Assembly: GCF_001858025.1 (NCBI RefSeq)
Contig: NZ_LZQD01000009.1
Span: 146,057 to 210,056 of the forward strand
Origin: Trichormus sp. NMC-1
Lineage (GTDB): Bacteria > Cyanobacteriota > Cyanobacteriia > Cyanobacteriales > Nostocaceae
Reading direction: 5' to 3'
Length of the DNA stretch: 64,000 nucleotides
Positions 8,007 through 17,748 of this stretch are shown piece after piece. The notes below the pieces were generated by a model. That model was not told the DNA's origin. It did no database searches and saw only the letters and a list, made by a program, of their open reading frames with translations. The number at the start of each line of letters is the position of its first letter. The first letter of the stretch is position 1. The translations under genes were made by a program, and so were the position numbers.

Positions 8007-8789
8007 TTAACTGGAAGCACTAGTATAAAATCGTAATGCAAACCGCCAAAACCAAGTAGAAATAGAAAACAAAACTACAGATAAAAATACCGAACCTATC
8101 AACCAGGTAGATTGACCTTGACCTAACATCGCTTGAGCAGGAACTGTTGTTAAAAATGCTACTGGAACTACAAAGGTAAAAAATACGCGATAAGCGGCGG
8201 GATATGCTACAGTAGGATACCTGCCAGCTTCTAAAAAACCTCGTAATACCTCAGTGACGTTGTATAGTTTAACAAACCAGATCGTAGTCGCTCCCAGCAT
8301 AAACCACAAGCTGTAGAGAATCACTAAACTGCAAAATAAAGGCAATATACTACTCAGGTACTTATCGATTCCTAAACCGAGGCGTTTACCTGCATAGCCA
8401 ATAATGATACAGCCAAAGATTAAATCTGGTAGTCCCCACGGTGATAGAGTGTGAGTGGAAAGCCAAAACTGACTGCGGATAGGTTTTAATAATACAAAGT
8501 CTAATGTCCCTTCCTGGACATGACGGACAATGCGGTTTAAGTTGGGAGCTAGGAAAGTCGCAGAAAAGCCTTGGAGTAATGTAAAAATTCCCAAGACTAT
8601 CAAAGCTGCTTCCCATGACCAGCCAGTAAAAGTGTAGCCAGTGCGGTAAAACAAGAATAACCCAAATACACTACCCGCTAGATTGCCTATGCTGCTGAGG
8701 GCGGCTAATATAAAGTTAAGGCGATATTCCAATTCGGCTGCGATCGCTGCACTCCAAAAAAGCCGTAGCACTTTCAAATATCTTTGCAT
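8007..8789 (-). CDS. ABC-2 family transporter permease
   Basis: A 260-residue integral membrane protein with about six hydrophobic segments, starting near residue 25. The motif IVRHVQEGTLDFVLLKPIRSQFW (about 87-109) is typical of the ABC-2 / DUF990-type permease group, usually two permeases working with one ATPase encoded nearby. Here neither the partner permease nor the ATPase is adjacent, as is common in cyanobacteria where the three genes are scattered. It probably exports a lipid, polysaccharide or drug-like substrate; the substrate cannot be inferred. It converges with the Uma2 gene at 7099. Confidence 0.85.
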   Translation of the reverse strand: MQRYLKVLRLFWSAAIAAELEYRLNFILAALSSIGNLAGSVFGLFLFYRTGYTFTGWSWEAALIVLGIFTLLQGFSATFLAPNLNRIVRHVQEGTLDFVLLKPIRSQFWLSTHTLSPWGLPDLIFGCIIIGYAGKRLGLGIDKYLSSILPLFCSLVILYSLWFMLGATTIWFVKLYNVTEVLRGFLEAGRYPTVAYPAAYRVFFTFVVPVAFLTTVPAQAMLGQGQSTWLIGSVFLSVVLFSISTWFWRFALRFYTSASS

Positions 8790-9039
8790 CTTGCTTGTCT
8801 AACCCCGTGTATGCTGAATATAAGATAACTTCATCTAAACTTAATATTATTCTGAAAAATTACATATACATAGCGTTAAGATGTTGGATGCCACTTTTTA
8901 GCGAGTTAGATTCTATGCACTGGGTTACTTTGAGGTATAGGGAATTATCTTTGCTGAATCTGGCTTCAGGTAAGATTTTTGTTGATGTATAACAAGAACT
9001 GAATTGTAATAATTTCTAACAAGATTCTGACAAGATTAT

Positions 9040-9663
9040 ATGGCTAAACTTTCTAACGAATTACAACGCTATTTTTTTGAAGAAGAAAGACCGGAAAAAG
9101 TAACTTTGGCAGATATTTTGCTATTAGCTGGAGAAAGAATTTTCGGGTTTTTGCTGGTGATTTTGTCTCTACCTTCAGCTTTACCAGTTCCTGCACCTGG
9201 TTATTCAACTCCTTTTGGTGTGCTGATTTTTCTGTTAGCAGTACAGTTAATTGCAGGTGCGAAAACCCCTTGGCTACCTCAAAAGATGTTTAATCATCCT
9301 CTGCAACTATCTACAGTTCAGGGTTTTCTCAAAGCGGGATTGCCTTGGTTGCGAAGAATTGAAGCGATCGCACGTCCGCGTCTATCTTATATTTGTACTA
9401 CATTACCAGGAAGAGTGACTATTGGTATTGCGATCGCTCTCATGGCCATTTCGATGATGATTCCCATCCCTGGAACCAATACCTTACCAGCAATGGGCAT
9501 TTTTGTGACAGCCTTTGGTTTATCAGAAGATGATGGTGCTATTAGTTTAGGTGGTTTAGTCCTCTGTGTGATGGGAGCAATTTTAACTACCTCAATTCTA
9601 TTTGCTTTGATGTGGGGTGGTTCTAGTTTGTTAGATGTCATCAAAACTTGGTTGGGAAGGTAG
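9040..9663 (+). CDS. ExoD-like exopolysaccharide synthesis protein
   Basis: A 207-residue membrane protein with the ExoD (Pfam) pattern: TLADILLLAGERIFGFLLVILSLPSALPVPAPGYS near the N-terminus, then LIAGAKTPWLP and a late MISMMIPIPGTN-like segment, with four to five hydrophobic stretches. ExoD was named from a rhizobial exopolysaccharide and nodulation phenotype; its biochemical action is unknown. The ABC exporter gene follows on the same strand, but a repeat array separates them. Whether they are co-transcribed is uncertain. Confidence 0.88.
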   Translation: MAKLSNELQRYFFEEERPEKVTLADILLLAGERIFGFLLVILSLPSALPVPAPGYSTPFGVLIFLLAVQLIAGAKTPWLPQKMFNHPLQLSTVQGFLKAGLPWLRRIEAIARPRLSYICTTLPGRVTIGIAIALMAISMMIPIPGTNTLPAMGIFVTAFGLSEDDGAISLGGLVLCVMGAILTTSILFALMWGGSSLLDVIKTWLGR

Positions 9664-9813
9664 GGATTGGGGAGTTGGGGAGTTGGGGAGTTGGGGAGAA
9701 ATAATGATCTACTGCACCCTGTTCCCTGCCTATTTATTACCTGTTCCCTGTTCCCTGTTCCCTGTTCCCTATTCCCTATTCCCTATTCCCTATTCCCTGT
9801 TCCCTGTTTACGA
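9664..9813. repeat. STRR arrays (GGGGAGTT and CCCTGTTC/CCCTATTC heptamers)
   Basis: Two adjacent arrays: four units of TTGGGGAG right after the exoD stop, then about a dozen CCCTGTT or CCCTATT units. The latter is the complement of the GGAACAG array at 57741-57883 and recurs at 43250-43290 and 61820-61880. Confidence 0.85.
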
Positions 9814-9869
9814 ATTACCAAAAACTGGTAGCTTCAAACAAGGAAAATATTATTTTTGGAAGTTACAAC

Positions 9870-11594
9870 TTGAAAACACGCTCTAATTATTGGATACTGC
9901 TACCCTATATCCGCACCCAATGGGAAACTATCGCTAAGGGATTTGTGGGTATTTTGGGATATGTGCTGGCAACTTTAACGTTAATTAATTTAGCGGGTAA
10001 ATTGGCAGTTCCCTTTGGGCAGGGTAATATCATAGCGATCGCTCAATTAACAGGAATCTGTGCTTTAGTATTTCTGGTGCGTGGATTTTTTCAGTCCCTG
10101 CAAGATTTATACATGGCACGCGCAGCTTTAAGGGTGGCTTTTCATCTCCGTCAACAAGTTTACACACATTTGCAAAAGCTAAATCTCAGCTATTTTGAAA
10201 CTGCAAAAGCTGGTGATTTATCTTATCGTCTCACCGAAGATGTTGACAGAGTTGGGGAAGTCATTAATAAGGTTTTTCATGATTTTGTTCCCTGCATTTT
10301 GCAGTTGGTAGCAATTCCCATTTACATGATTTACTTGAATTGGCAACTCACTTTGGCTACAGTGATTGTTGCACCAATTATGGGAATTTTAATCGGTTGG
10401 TTTGGGGAACGTTTACGTAAATATTCTCTTAAAAGTCAAAATCGGGTTTCGGATTTATCGGCTATTCTCACCGAAGTTTTTAGCGGTATTCGTTTAATTC
10501 AAGCTTTTGCTGCCGAAGACTATGAAATTGCTAGATTTAGTCATGAAGCCGAACGCAGTTTAAGAGCTAAATATTCAGCAGAAAGATTAAAAGCAATTCA
10601 AATTCCTATTGTCGGATTTTTGGAAGCTTTGAGTGCTTTATCTTTGCTGATGGTGGGAACTTGGCAAATTTCTCAAAACAATTTAACAGTAGGCGCATTT
10701 TTTAGCTATTTAGCAGCAGCAGCTTTGTTAATTGATCCCATCGGACATACTACTAATAACTATAACGAATTTAAACAAGGAGAGGCATCAGTTGATCGGG
10801 TTTTTGATTTGTTAGCAATTCAACCAACAGTGGTAGAAAAGCCAAATGCAATTACTCTACCAACTGTAAAGGGCAAAGTTGAATATCGTGATGTGACTTT
10901 TGCTTATAAACCTGGAGAAACTGTATTAAATAAGATTAGTTTATTGGTAATGCCAGGTCAAGCGATCGCTCTTGTCGGTGCGTCTGGTGCTGGAAAAACC
11001 ACCTTTGTCAATCTTTTACCCCGATTTTATGAGCCTGAAGTTGGGGAAATTTTCATAGATGGTGTAAATATTCAAGATGTCACCCTCAATAGTTTAAGAA
11101 AACAAATTGGCATAGTTCCCCAAGAAACCATTATGTTTTCGGGAACAATTGCCCAAAATATCGCTTTTGGACAAAAAGCTTTTGAACTCAGTGCAGTAGA
11201 AGAAGCCGCAAAAATTGCTAATGCTCATCAATTTATTCAGCAACTACCAGAAGGTTATAATACTTGGGTAGGTGAGCGAGGTGTGAATTTATCTGGGGGA
11301 CAAAAACAGAGAATTGCGATCGCACGTGCTGTACTGTTAAACCCGCAAATATTGATACTAGATGAAGCGACATCTGCCTTAGATTCAGAATCCGAAGCTT
11401 TGGTACAGCAAGCTTTAGAAAGATTGATGAAAAACCGCACAGTTCTGATTATAGCTCACAGGTTATCGACAGTGCGGAAGTGCGATCGCATTTTAGTGTT
11501 AGAAAAAGGGCAAATTGTCGAATCGGGAAATCATGAAGAATTGTTAGCTTTAGAAGGGAGATATGCGCGGTATTATGCTCAACAATTTTCTTAG
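9870..11594 (+). CDS. ABC transporter: fused permease and ATPase (MsbA/multidrug-exporter type)
   Basis: A 574-residue half-transporter. The N-terminal part (about 1-310) has six hydrophobic helices of the type I exporter fold. The nucleotide-binding domain carries Walker A GASGAGKTT (about 369-377), signature LSGGQKQR (about 474) and Walker B ILILDEATSALD (about 494). It should work as a homodimer in the inner membrane, flipping lipids, polysaccharide precursors or drugs. The best start is a TTG at 9870 (LKTRSNYW), with only weak upstream purines; no ATG fits before the first helix. Heterocyst-envelope exporters such as HepA are of this class, but nothing here singles that role out. Confidence 0.92.
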   Translation: MKTRSNYWILLPYIRTQWETIAKGFVGILGYVLATLTLINLAGKLAVPFGQGNIIAIAQLTGICALVFLVRGFFQSLQDLYMARAALRVAFHLRQQVYTHLQKLNLSYFETAKAGDLSYRLTEDVDRVGEVINKVFHDFVPCILQLVAIPIYMIYLNWQLTLATVIVAPIMGILIGWFGERLRKYSLKSQNRVSDLSAILTEVFSGIRLIQAFAAEDYEIARFSHEAERSLRAKYSAERLKAIQIPIVGFLEALSALSLLMVGTWQISQNNLTVGAFFSYLAAAALLIDPIGHTTNNYNEFKQGEASVDRVFDLLAIQPTVVEKPNAITLPTVKGKVEYRDVTFAYKPGETVLNKISLLVMPGQAIALVGASGAGKTTFVNLLPRFYEPEVGEIFIDGVNIQDVTLNSLRKQIGIVPQETIMFSGTIAQNIAFGQKAFELSAVEEAAKIANAHQFIQQLPEGYNTWVGERGVNLSGGQKQRIAIARAVLLNPQILILDEATSALDSESEALVQQALERLMKNRTVLIIAHRLSTVRKCDRILVLEKGQIVESGNHEELLALEGRYARYYAQQFS

Positions 11595-11639
11595 TCATGC
11601 ACCATCTAAGTAGCCATCATTAACTGCGTACACCAGGAC

Positions 11640-11790
11640 ACATGAACAACTTCTTATTCCCCTCCTTGCTTGCGGTGAACTAGCGCTGTAGGCGGGTTTC
11701 CCACCGTAGGCGACTGGTGTATCCCTTACGGGAGCCGGAGGCATTCACCCGAAGGGGGAGGGGTTAGGGGTGGGGTCTTATTTTCAAGTC
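11640..11790. repeat. Composite dispersed repeats between ABC exporter and histidine kinase
   Basis: The spacer holds a run of short palindromic modules (CGGTGAACTAGCGCTGTAGG, CCCACCGTAGGCG, TTACGGGAGCCGGAGG). They are bounded by CCCCTCC and GGGGGAGGGG arms that could fold into one large hairpin. Related G-rich and C-rich modules occur near 37.3 kb and in the elements at 46.6 and 52.6 kb. Confidence 0.6.
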
Positions 11791-11822
11791 AGGTTGTAGG
11801 AATATCTTCTCAGGGGTTGATT

Positions 11823-14800
11823 ATGGAATCTACAACACCTTCACTACATTATCTCACTCAGGATTGTATTCAACGCCACTTTGTTGTTGTCAATCCAGAT
11901 GCATTTTTACTGGAAGCAGTACAAATGATGAGTCAAATAGGGAATCAAGTCTCTAGGTCAGATTCTCCGTACACCAGTTGCCTTTTTGTCTTAGATAACG
12001 GGCAATTAGTTGGCTTACTAACAGAGCGAGATTTGGTGAAACTAGCTGCACAAGAGCGCAACTTAAGAAAAACCACAGTTGCGGAAGTCATGACAAGGGA
12101 ATTGATTACCTGTCAAGAATGGCAAGCACGAGAGCCAATGACAGTCATAGAATTACTTCGACAGCATAGAATTCGCCATTTACCAGTTCTCAACGAACAG
12201 GGACAACTGGTGGGATTAGTAACACTGAGTAGCATTCACGCCATGTTGCAATGTGATGAAATAGAGTTTCTAGAACACCTATCAATACAAGTAGCCAATG
12301 CTATTCAACAAGGAACTTTACTAGAGCAAGTCCAAAGAGCGAATATAGAACTGGAAGCGAAGGTAGCAGAAAGGACTACTGAATTACAAGCCGCAAATCA
12401 ACGTTTGCAACAAGAATTAGTCCGCGCTCAACAAGCCGAAGCCGCACTCAGAGAAAGAGAGGCAACAGTGCGGAGCTTTTATGATTCTGCACCGATAATG
12501 ATGGGTGTGGTGGAACTACTAGATGATGACATCTTACATCTATCTGATAACTCTGCATCTGCTCAGTTTTTCAAGACTACCCCAGAGCTACTGCAAAATC
12601 AACTTGCCAGTCAAATGAGTATACCTCCAGAATATCTTCGCCTCTGGATAACTCATTATCGAGAGAGTCAACGCACAGGTCAACCAGTTCGGTTTGAATA
12701 TCAACACACCATAGATGGAAAAGTAAAATGGATGTCTGGCACAGTTTGTTATATTGGCCTTGGTAATAGCGATCGCCCTCGTTTTTCTTATGTTCTCGAT
12801 GATGTCAGCGAGCGCAAACATACAGAATCAGCCCTCCGAGACAGTGAAGAACGGTGGCAACTGGCTCTGCGTGGCAGTAATGACGGAATTTGGGATTGGA
12901 ATCTGCAAACCAACGCAGTTTTCTTATCAGACCGTTGGAAAGAAATGCGCGGTTTTCAAACCCATGAGTTAACTGACTTTATGGAGAAGTGGTCTAGGCG
13001 CATTCATCCAGAGGATATAGAAAAGGTCAGGCAGAGGCTTAATGATCACCTCAACCGAAAAACACCATTTTTCAGCGTTGAGTACCGTGTGCAGCGCAGA
13101 GATGGCAGCTATATGTGGATTCTTGACCGAGGGCAAGCACTGTGGGATCAAACAACAGGTAATTTGATGCGAATGGTGGGCTTAGAAACTGACATCAGCC
13201 ATCGCAAACAAGCCGAAGCAGCACTCAGAGAAAGTGAGCAACGCTATAGAATTTTAGTCACCCATGCACCCGTTGGTATTTTTCAAATTGATCACCAAGG
13301 TAACTGCTCGTATATCAATCCCCGTTACTCAGAATTGACCGGAATGTCCATGCTAGAGGCTCTAGGTAAGGGCTGGATTGAGGCACTTCATCCTGATGAC
13401 CAAGAAAACATTTTGACTGAATGGAATAACGCTATCCAACAAGGGCGTACTTTCTCGATGGAATATCGTTACTGTAAGCCTCATGGAGAGATCATTTGGG
13501 TATCTGGCCAAGCGGTAGCTTTATCCAATGAAGCAGGTGAAATTATTCGCTACTTTGGAACTGTTATGGACATAACGGCTCGCAAACAAGCTGAAGAAGA
13601 ACTGACGCTGAAAAACTTGGCACTAGAGGAAGCAAAACGCCAAGCAGAAACTGCTAACCAAGCAAAAAGCGAATTTCTTGCGAATATGAGTCACGAAATT
13701 CGTACCCCGATGAATGCCATTTTGGGTTTTGCCGACTTATTACAATCTGCTGTCACAGAAACTCCTATAGCCTCTTATGTTCAAGCAATTACTACTAGTA
13801 GTAGAACTCTACTGGCCTTGATTAATGATATTCTTGACCTTTCTAAAATTGAAGCCGGCAAACTTGAACTCCACTATGAACCTATAGATTTACGCTCATT
13901 AATTCGCGAAATAATCCAAATATTTAACCCAACTGCTACCGCAAAAAATTTAATTATTCGCTCAACTATTGAGGACACATTACCTCAATCTATTTATATT
14001 GATGAAATTCGTTTGCGTCAAATACTTTTTAATGTTGTCGGCAATGCTTTGAAGTTCACAGAAAAAGGAGAAATTCAAATATCTATTCGCGCTCATTCCT
14101 ATTTTACAAATAATGAAGAAAAAATCTGGTTAGAAATTTCTGTTGAAGATACAGGTATTGGTATTGACCGTCATCAACAACAAAGTATTTTTGAGGCGTT
14201 TGTTCAAAGTGTCGGACAAAGCAACCGCAAATATGGAGGTACAGGTTTAGGACTAGCAATCACTCAACGATTAATTAACATGATGGGGGGCATGGTGACA
14301 GTCCAAAGTGAATTGGGAATAGGTAGTATTTTCACTTTCGTTTTTCCCACAGTTTCACCTGCGATTGAGTTGACACAAATAGTTACAGAATCTTACCAAG
14401 ATGAACATTTGAACCAATTTAAGCCTAGTACAATTTTAGTTGTGGATGATGTAGATTCAAATCGGGAATTAATCAAGGAATATTTTGATAAAACTCATCA
14501 TCAGGTTCTGCTTGCAGAAGATGGACAACAAGCCATTGATTTAGCTCAATTACACCAACCTGATTTGATTTTGCTGGATATAAAAATGCCCAACAGGGAT
14601 GGAAAAGAAACCGCAAAATATCTCAAACAGGATGAACAAACGCAAGAAATTCCTATAGTGATAATCACTGCTTCATCTCAGCCCCAAGAGCAGTATGAAC
14701 TTGAGCAAATCTGTCAGGGATTTTTATCCAAACCTGTTAGTCGCATCCAACTTGTCACAGAACTTAGAAAACATTTACAACCGCTGAGTATAGTTGAAAA

Positions 14801-15122
14801 TCAGAATCAATTAGATAGCTTTTTTACCAATATTCCGAGTTTTAATTTATTAACAGTTCCAATAAATTTATCAGAATTATTAATCAAATTAGAACAAGAA
14901 GAACAAATGGTCTGGAATACTTTACGTAAAACTCTTAAAATTCGGCAAATAAAGCAGTTTATTCAACGATTAGAGGCATGGGGACAAGAGTATGACTGTC
15001 AATTATTAGTGGATTATGCTAATTCTCTACACAGTAACTTGGATGCTTTTAATATGGATCAACTACCTTTAATAATTGAGCAATTTCCATCTATACGACA
15101 AGCACTAGAAACTTTGATTTAA
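11823..15122 (+). CDS. Hybrid sensor histidine kinase: CBS pair, three PAS domains, HisKA-HATPase, receiver
   Basis: A protein of 1099 residues with no membrane segment, so a cytoplasmic sensor. Order: CBS pair (about 14-150); coiled coil with ELEAKVAERT (about 165-215); PAS (about 220-335); PAS/PAC (about 340-465); PAS/PAC (about 470-590); HisKA with SHEIRTP and phospho-His624; HATPase with DTGIGI and GGTGLGL; receiver with DLILLDIKMP and phospho-Asp919; and about 110 C-terminal residues without an obvious HPt histidine. CBS pairs often bind adenine nucleotides and PAS domains bind ligands or cofactors. The ATG at 11823 is preferred over an upstream TTG because AGGGG lies 6 nt before it. The diguanylate cyclase that follows (opposite strand) may be a functional partner. 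Confidence 0.93.
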   Translation: MESTTPSLHYLTQDCIQRHFVVVNPDAFLLEAVQMMSQIGNQVSRSDSPYTSCLFVLDNGQLVGLLTERDLVKLAAQERNLRKTTVAEVMTRELITCQEWQAREPMTVIELLRQHRIRHLPVLNEQGQLVGLVTLSSIHAMLQCDEIEFLEHLSIQVANAIQQGTLLEQVQRANIELEAKVAERTTELQAANQRLQQELVRAQQAEAALREREATVRSFYDSAPIMMGVVELLDDDILHLSDNSASAQFFKTTPELLQNQLASQMSIPPEYLRLWITHYRESQRTGQPVRFEYQHTIDGKVKWMSGTVCYIGLGNSDRPRFSYVLDDVSERKHTESALRDSEERWQLALRGSNDGIWDWNLQTNAVFLSDRWKEMRGFQTHELTDFMEKWSRRIHPEDIEKVRQRLNDHLNRKTPFFSVEYRVQRRDGSYMWILDRGQALWDQTTGNLMRMVGLETDISHRKQAEAALRESEQRYRILVTHAPVGIFQIDHQGNCSYINPRYSELTGMSMLEALGKGWIEALHPDDQENILTEWNNAIQQGRTFSMEYRYCKPHGEIIWVSGQAVALSNEAGEIIRYFGTVMDITARKQAEEELTLKNLALEEAKRQAETANQAKSEFLANMSHEIRTPMNAILGFADLLQSAVTETPIASYVQAITTSSRTLLALINDILDLSKIEAGKLELHYEPIDLRSLIREIIQIFNPTATAKNLIIRSTIEDTLPQSIYIDEIRLRQILFNVVGNALKFTEKGEIQISIRAHSYFTNNEEKIWLEISVEDTGIGIDRHQQQSIFEAFVQSVGQSNRKYGGTGLGLAITQRLINMMGGMVTVQSELGIGSIFTFVFPTVSPAIELTQIVTESYQDEHLNQFKPSTILVVDDVDSNRELIKEYFDKTHHQVLLAEDGQQAIDLAQLHQPDLILLDIKMPNRDGKETAKYLKQDEQTQEIPIVIITASSQPQEQYELEQICQGFLSKPVSRIQLVTELRKHLQPLSIVENQNQLDSFFTNIPSFNLLTVPINLSELLIKLEQEEQMVWNTLRKTLKIRQIKQFIQRLEAWGQEYDCQLLVDYANSLHSNLDAFNMDQLPLIIEQFPSIRQALETLI

Positions 15123-15141
15123 AGAAGTCAACCCCTAGGAG

Positions 15142-15198
15142 GAATTAAGAATTAAGAATTAAGAATTAAGAATTAAAAATTAAAAATTAAAAATTAAC
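15142..15198. repeat. STRR array (AATTAAG / AATTAAA heptamers)
   Basis: Eight tandem 7-bp units, four GAATTAA and then AAATTAA variants, lie in the short gap between two convergent signalling genes. Confidence 0.85.
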
Positions 15199-15294
15199 AT
15201 CCCCATAAATAATTTTCAGCAAACTCTAATTAAGTACCTCAACAAAATTAATTAGACATTTTTTCTAATAAATAAAAATCTCTATAATCTTATT

Positions 15295-16257
15295 CTATTC
15301 CTTATTCCCTGCTGTATCAGCAATTACGCGGTTGCGTCCTTGATTTTTGGCTTGATAAAGTGCCTTATCGGCTCGTTGAATAATAGGATCAATAGTTTTA
15401 TCTCCAAATTTATAGCTAGACACCCCAATACTCACCGTAATTGATACTTTTTTACTCCCAACAAAAATATATTGAGTTTCAATTTTTTCTCGAATACGTT
15501 CAGCTACTGTTATCGCTGCATTGATATCTGTTTCTGGTAATAATACGACAAATTCTTCACCCCCAAATCTACCAAAAGAATCTACTTGACGCAAATAACT
15601 TAGGACGGTTTTGGTCATAAATATAATGACTTCATCTCCTATATTATGTCCAAATGTATCATTAATTCGTTTAAAAAAGTCAATGTCTATTAAAAGCACA
15701 GCAAAAGGAAGATAATATCTTTGACTACGCTTTATTTCTTGTTCTGCTATCATTAAAAGATAACGGCGGTTCCAAACTCCAGTTAATGAATCTGTATTGG
15801 CTAATGTTTCTAATTTTTTGACTAATTCTCCTTGTTCATGTAATAATTTTTTCAATTCTTGCCGTGAATATTTTAGTTCTAAATGCATTCTCACACGAGC
15901 TAAAAGTTCCGCTGCATAGAACGGTTTTATAATATAATCAACTGCTCCTTTTTCAAAAGCTTTAAGTAAATGATCTTGCTCTTTACTAGCAGAAATAAAA
16001 ATAATCGGAATTTCTGATAATTCGGGATTAGTTTGAATTTTTTCACATACCTCTAAACCATCCATCTCTGGCATCATCAAGTCTAATAAAATTAAGTCTG
16101 GACGAGCAGAGTTGACCCGTTCTAAAGCCTGATTTCCATTGGAAACTAACGTATATTCATAACCAACTTTATCTAAAATATTGGCTATAATTCGCAAATT
16201 TAGTTTGACATCATCGACTACTAAAATTAAACAATCTTCTGGATTAAATAATGTCAT
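15295..16257 (-). CDS. Response regulator with GGDEF domain (PleD-like diguanylate cyclase)
   Basis: A 320-residue protein. The receiver domain (1-125) has acidic pair DD at 15-16, phospho-acceptor Asp59 in LILLDLMMPEMDG, and Lys111 in KPF. A short helix leads to the GGDEF domain (about 150-315) with active-site GGEEF at 232-236. An RQVD inhibitory site (223-226) lies exactly five residues upstream, so it should make c-di-GMP and be product-inhibited. Phosphorylation, perhaps by the hybrid kinase converging on it, would drive dimerisation and activity. Nothing is missing. It is followed by the repeat-rich gap at 16.3-16.8 kb. Confidence 0.95.
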   Translation of the reverse strand: MTLFNPEDCLILVVDDVKLNLRIIANILDKVGYEYTLVSNGNQALERVNSARPDLILLDLMMPEMDGLEVCEKIQTNPELSEIPIIFISASKEQDHLLKAFEKGAVDYIIKPFYAAELLARVRMHLELKYSRQELKKLLHEQGELVKKLETLANTDSLTGVWNRRYLLMIAEQEIKRSQRYYLPFAVLLIDIDFFKRINDTFGHNIGDEVIIFMTKTVLSYLRQVDSFGRFGGEEFVVLLPETDINAAITVAERIREKIETQYIFVGSKKVSITVSIGVSSYKFGDKTIDPIIQRADKALYQAKNQGRNRVIADTAGNKE

Positions 16258-16298
16258 AATATTCTGATAGTGTGAAAATAAGCTTGAAAAGCAGATAA

Positions 16299-16595
16299 TA
16301 CAGCAGATTGCAGATCAATGAGGTACAAAATCAAAATTGAAACCTAGACACACTCGCCAGTTTTACTCCTGACTCCTGAACCGAAGAGGACGCGGAGAGT
16401 GGGAGACGCGGCGACGCGGAGAGTCGTCTGTGTCCGACGTTCGACGCAAATGGTTTCAAGCCCCCGACTTAAGTCGTGGAGAATAAAAAAGACATTCCTT
16501 GCTGGAATCCCCTGGCTTTAGACATGGGGTATCCCCGTCTAAGAGTGTCTTCTTCAATCCTGACTCCTGACTCCTGACTCCTGAATTCTGCTGTA
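16299..16595. repeat. Nested repeat element (TACAGCAG family) interrupted by another repeat
   Basis: The left arm (TACAGCAGATTGCAGATCAA, then TGAGGTACA) and right arm (CTCCTGACTCC…TTCTGCTGTA) match the compact copies at 50580-50673 and 57948-58074. Here about 200 bp of other DNA sits between the arms. This holds a GACGCGGAGAG repeat and a segment at about 16456-16560 with hairpins such as CCCCTGGCTTTAGACATGGGG that resemble IS200/IS605-type ends. The remaining gap to 16821 shows no gene. Confidence 0.65.
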
Positions 16596-16821
16596 AATCT
16601 AGCTTTTTGAAAATCTACTGTACCAGCTTGATGAAAGTCCATCCATCTCTATTAAGATTATTTATCAATAGGATTCCATGATGCCTCTAGTTTACCTAAC
16701 CTATAATCCTGGATTTGGTTAGCAGCTACCACCTCTTGCCTGATTAGCTGTTCGCTACACCTATTGCTAATGACTAATGACAATTTCCCAAAATTGGGTA
16801 AACCTCCCCATATAAAAACGG

Positions 16822-17289
16822 GTGCTTTTACCCTACCGGGAACTATGCTTTATTTACGAAGATAGAGAAGTAGGATTAGCTTCGATCCCAAGCGCCATCA
16901 TGGAATATTTATATTACCTAGCAAATGCCAGTTTAACTCTTAGGGTTGTTCAACATCTGCATGGCAGACCCCAAAACCCAATTTCCTTCATCACCGTAAT
17001 TCATCAGATTGATGGTTGGGTAGTGAGGATCAAACTCAGAGATCCACTTTCACCTCAAGACGATGGTGATTTTCGAGCTTTTCTCAATGAATTAGGAATC
17101 AGCTACGAACCACCCATGAGAGTGCAAATGGCACTTTGGAGTTTAGAAGCGGGACAGTTTCCTGTGGATGTGATGCGCCGTTATCAAGTAGCAATTGTCT
17201 CTCATGGTAATCCGGAGAGAGAAGAAATTGAGGCTTTCCGGCAACAGTTTGTCCGGGGTTTGGGCTATTGTCCAGAAACACTAGCTTAA
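16822..17289 (+). CDS. Conserved-looking hypothetical protein, 155 residues
   Basis: The open frame starts at a GTG (16822) because no in-frame ATG precedes the well-formed sequence. It reads as a soluble alpha/beta protein (…YEDREVGLASIPSAIMEYLYYLANASLTLRV, then INGW-like VIHQIDGWVVRIKLRDPLS) with a charged C-terminal helix near EREEIEAFRQQF. Codon use and HIP1-poor composition look like ordinary coding DNA. I do not recognise a named family. It stands alone between a repeat-rich gap and a 460-bp gap. A real gene is likely, but its function is unknown. Confidence 0.6.
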   Translation: MLLPYRELCFIYEDREVGLASIPSAIMEYLYYLANASLTLRVVQHLHGRPQNPISFITVIHQIDGWVVRIKLRDPLSPQDDGDFRAFLNELGISYEPPMRVQMALWSLEAGQFPVDVMRRYQVAIVSHGNPEREEIEAFRQQFVRGLGYCPETLA

Positions 17290-17748
17290 TCTCGATTTAT
17301 GATCAATTATGATCAAGTTTTTACAAGATGATAAAACAATTCAAAATTCCAAATAGCCTAACGGTGAGGCTTACGCCTACAAAATAGAGCCAAAGGCCTA
17401 CGTAAGACATACAGCCGAGGTTTAAATAAGAATCTGTAGCTTGCTTAGACAAGGGTAATGCAAGCTAGGTGTAGACCGAACCTCTTGTGTTTCTGTAGGG
17501 TATGAGGTATTAAATCCTTTAATTTCTGATCAACTCAACATTTAACTGCTAGAAAGAAAGCCGCTGAGAGTGGTGATTATTCGCACAACTTCTTGTCAAG
17601 ACGGTGGCTTTTTTGAGCTTTCAGATATCCTCTGGGAATTTCAGTGACTCGATCAGTGACTCGGAAAATCTTTGTTGTAGGTATAGTCAAGATTTTCGAT
17701 TATTCTAGATTTAGAGGATTTTTAAGCAGTTTACAGAAACCATAAACA
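17290..17748. other. Intergenic gap, no gene recognised
   Basis: It contains imperfect palindromes around 17360-17410 (GGTGAGGCTTACGCCTAC, GCCAAAGGCCTACG) of the dispersed cyanobacterial type. The 3' half presumably holds the promoter of the protease gene. A short open stretch near 17574-17647 (VIIRTTSCQDGG…) is too short to support as a gene. Confidence 0.4.

Noticed and set aside
8795..8992. 65-residue frame between the ABC-2 permease and ExoD
   Set aside because: Composition is unlike a protein, there is no ribosome site, and it falls in the promoter gap of the permease gene.
11640..11790. Riboswitch or leader RNA before the hybrid kinase
   Set aside because: The hairpins are copies of dispersed genomic repeats, not a conserved aptamer pattern that I recognise.
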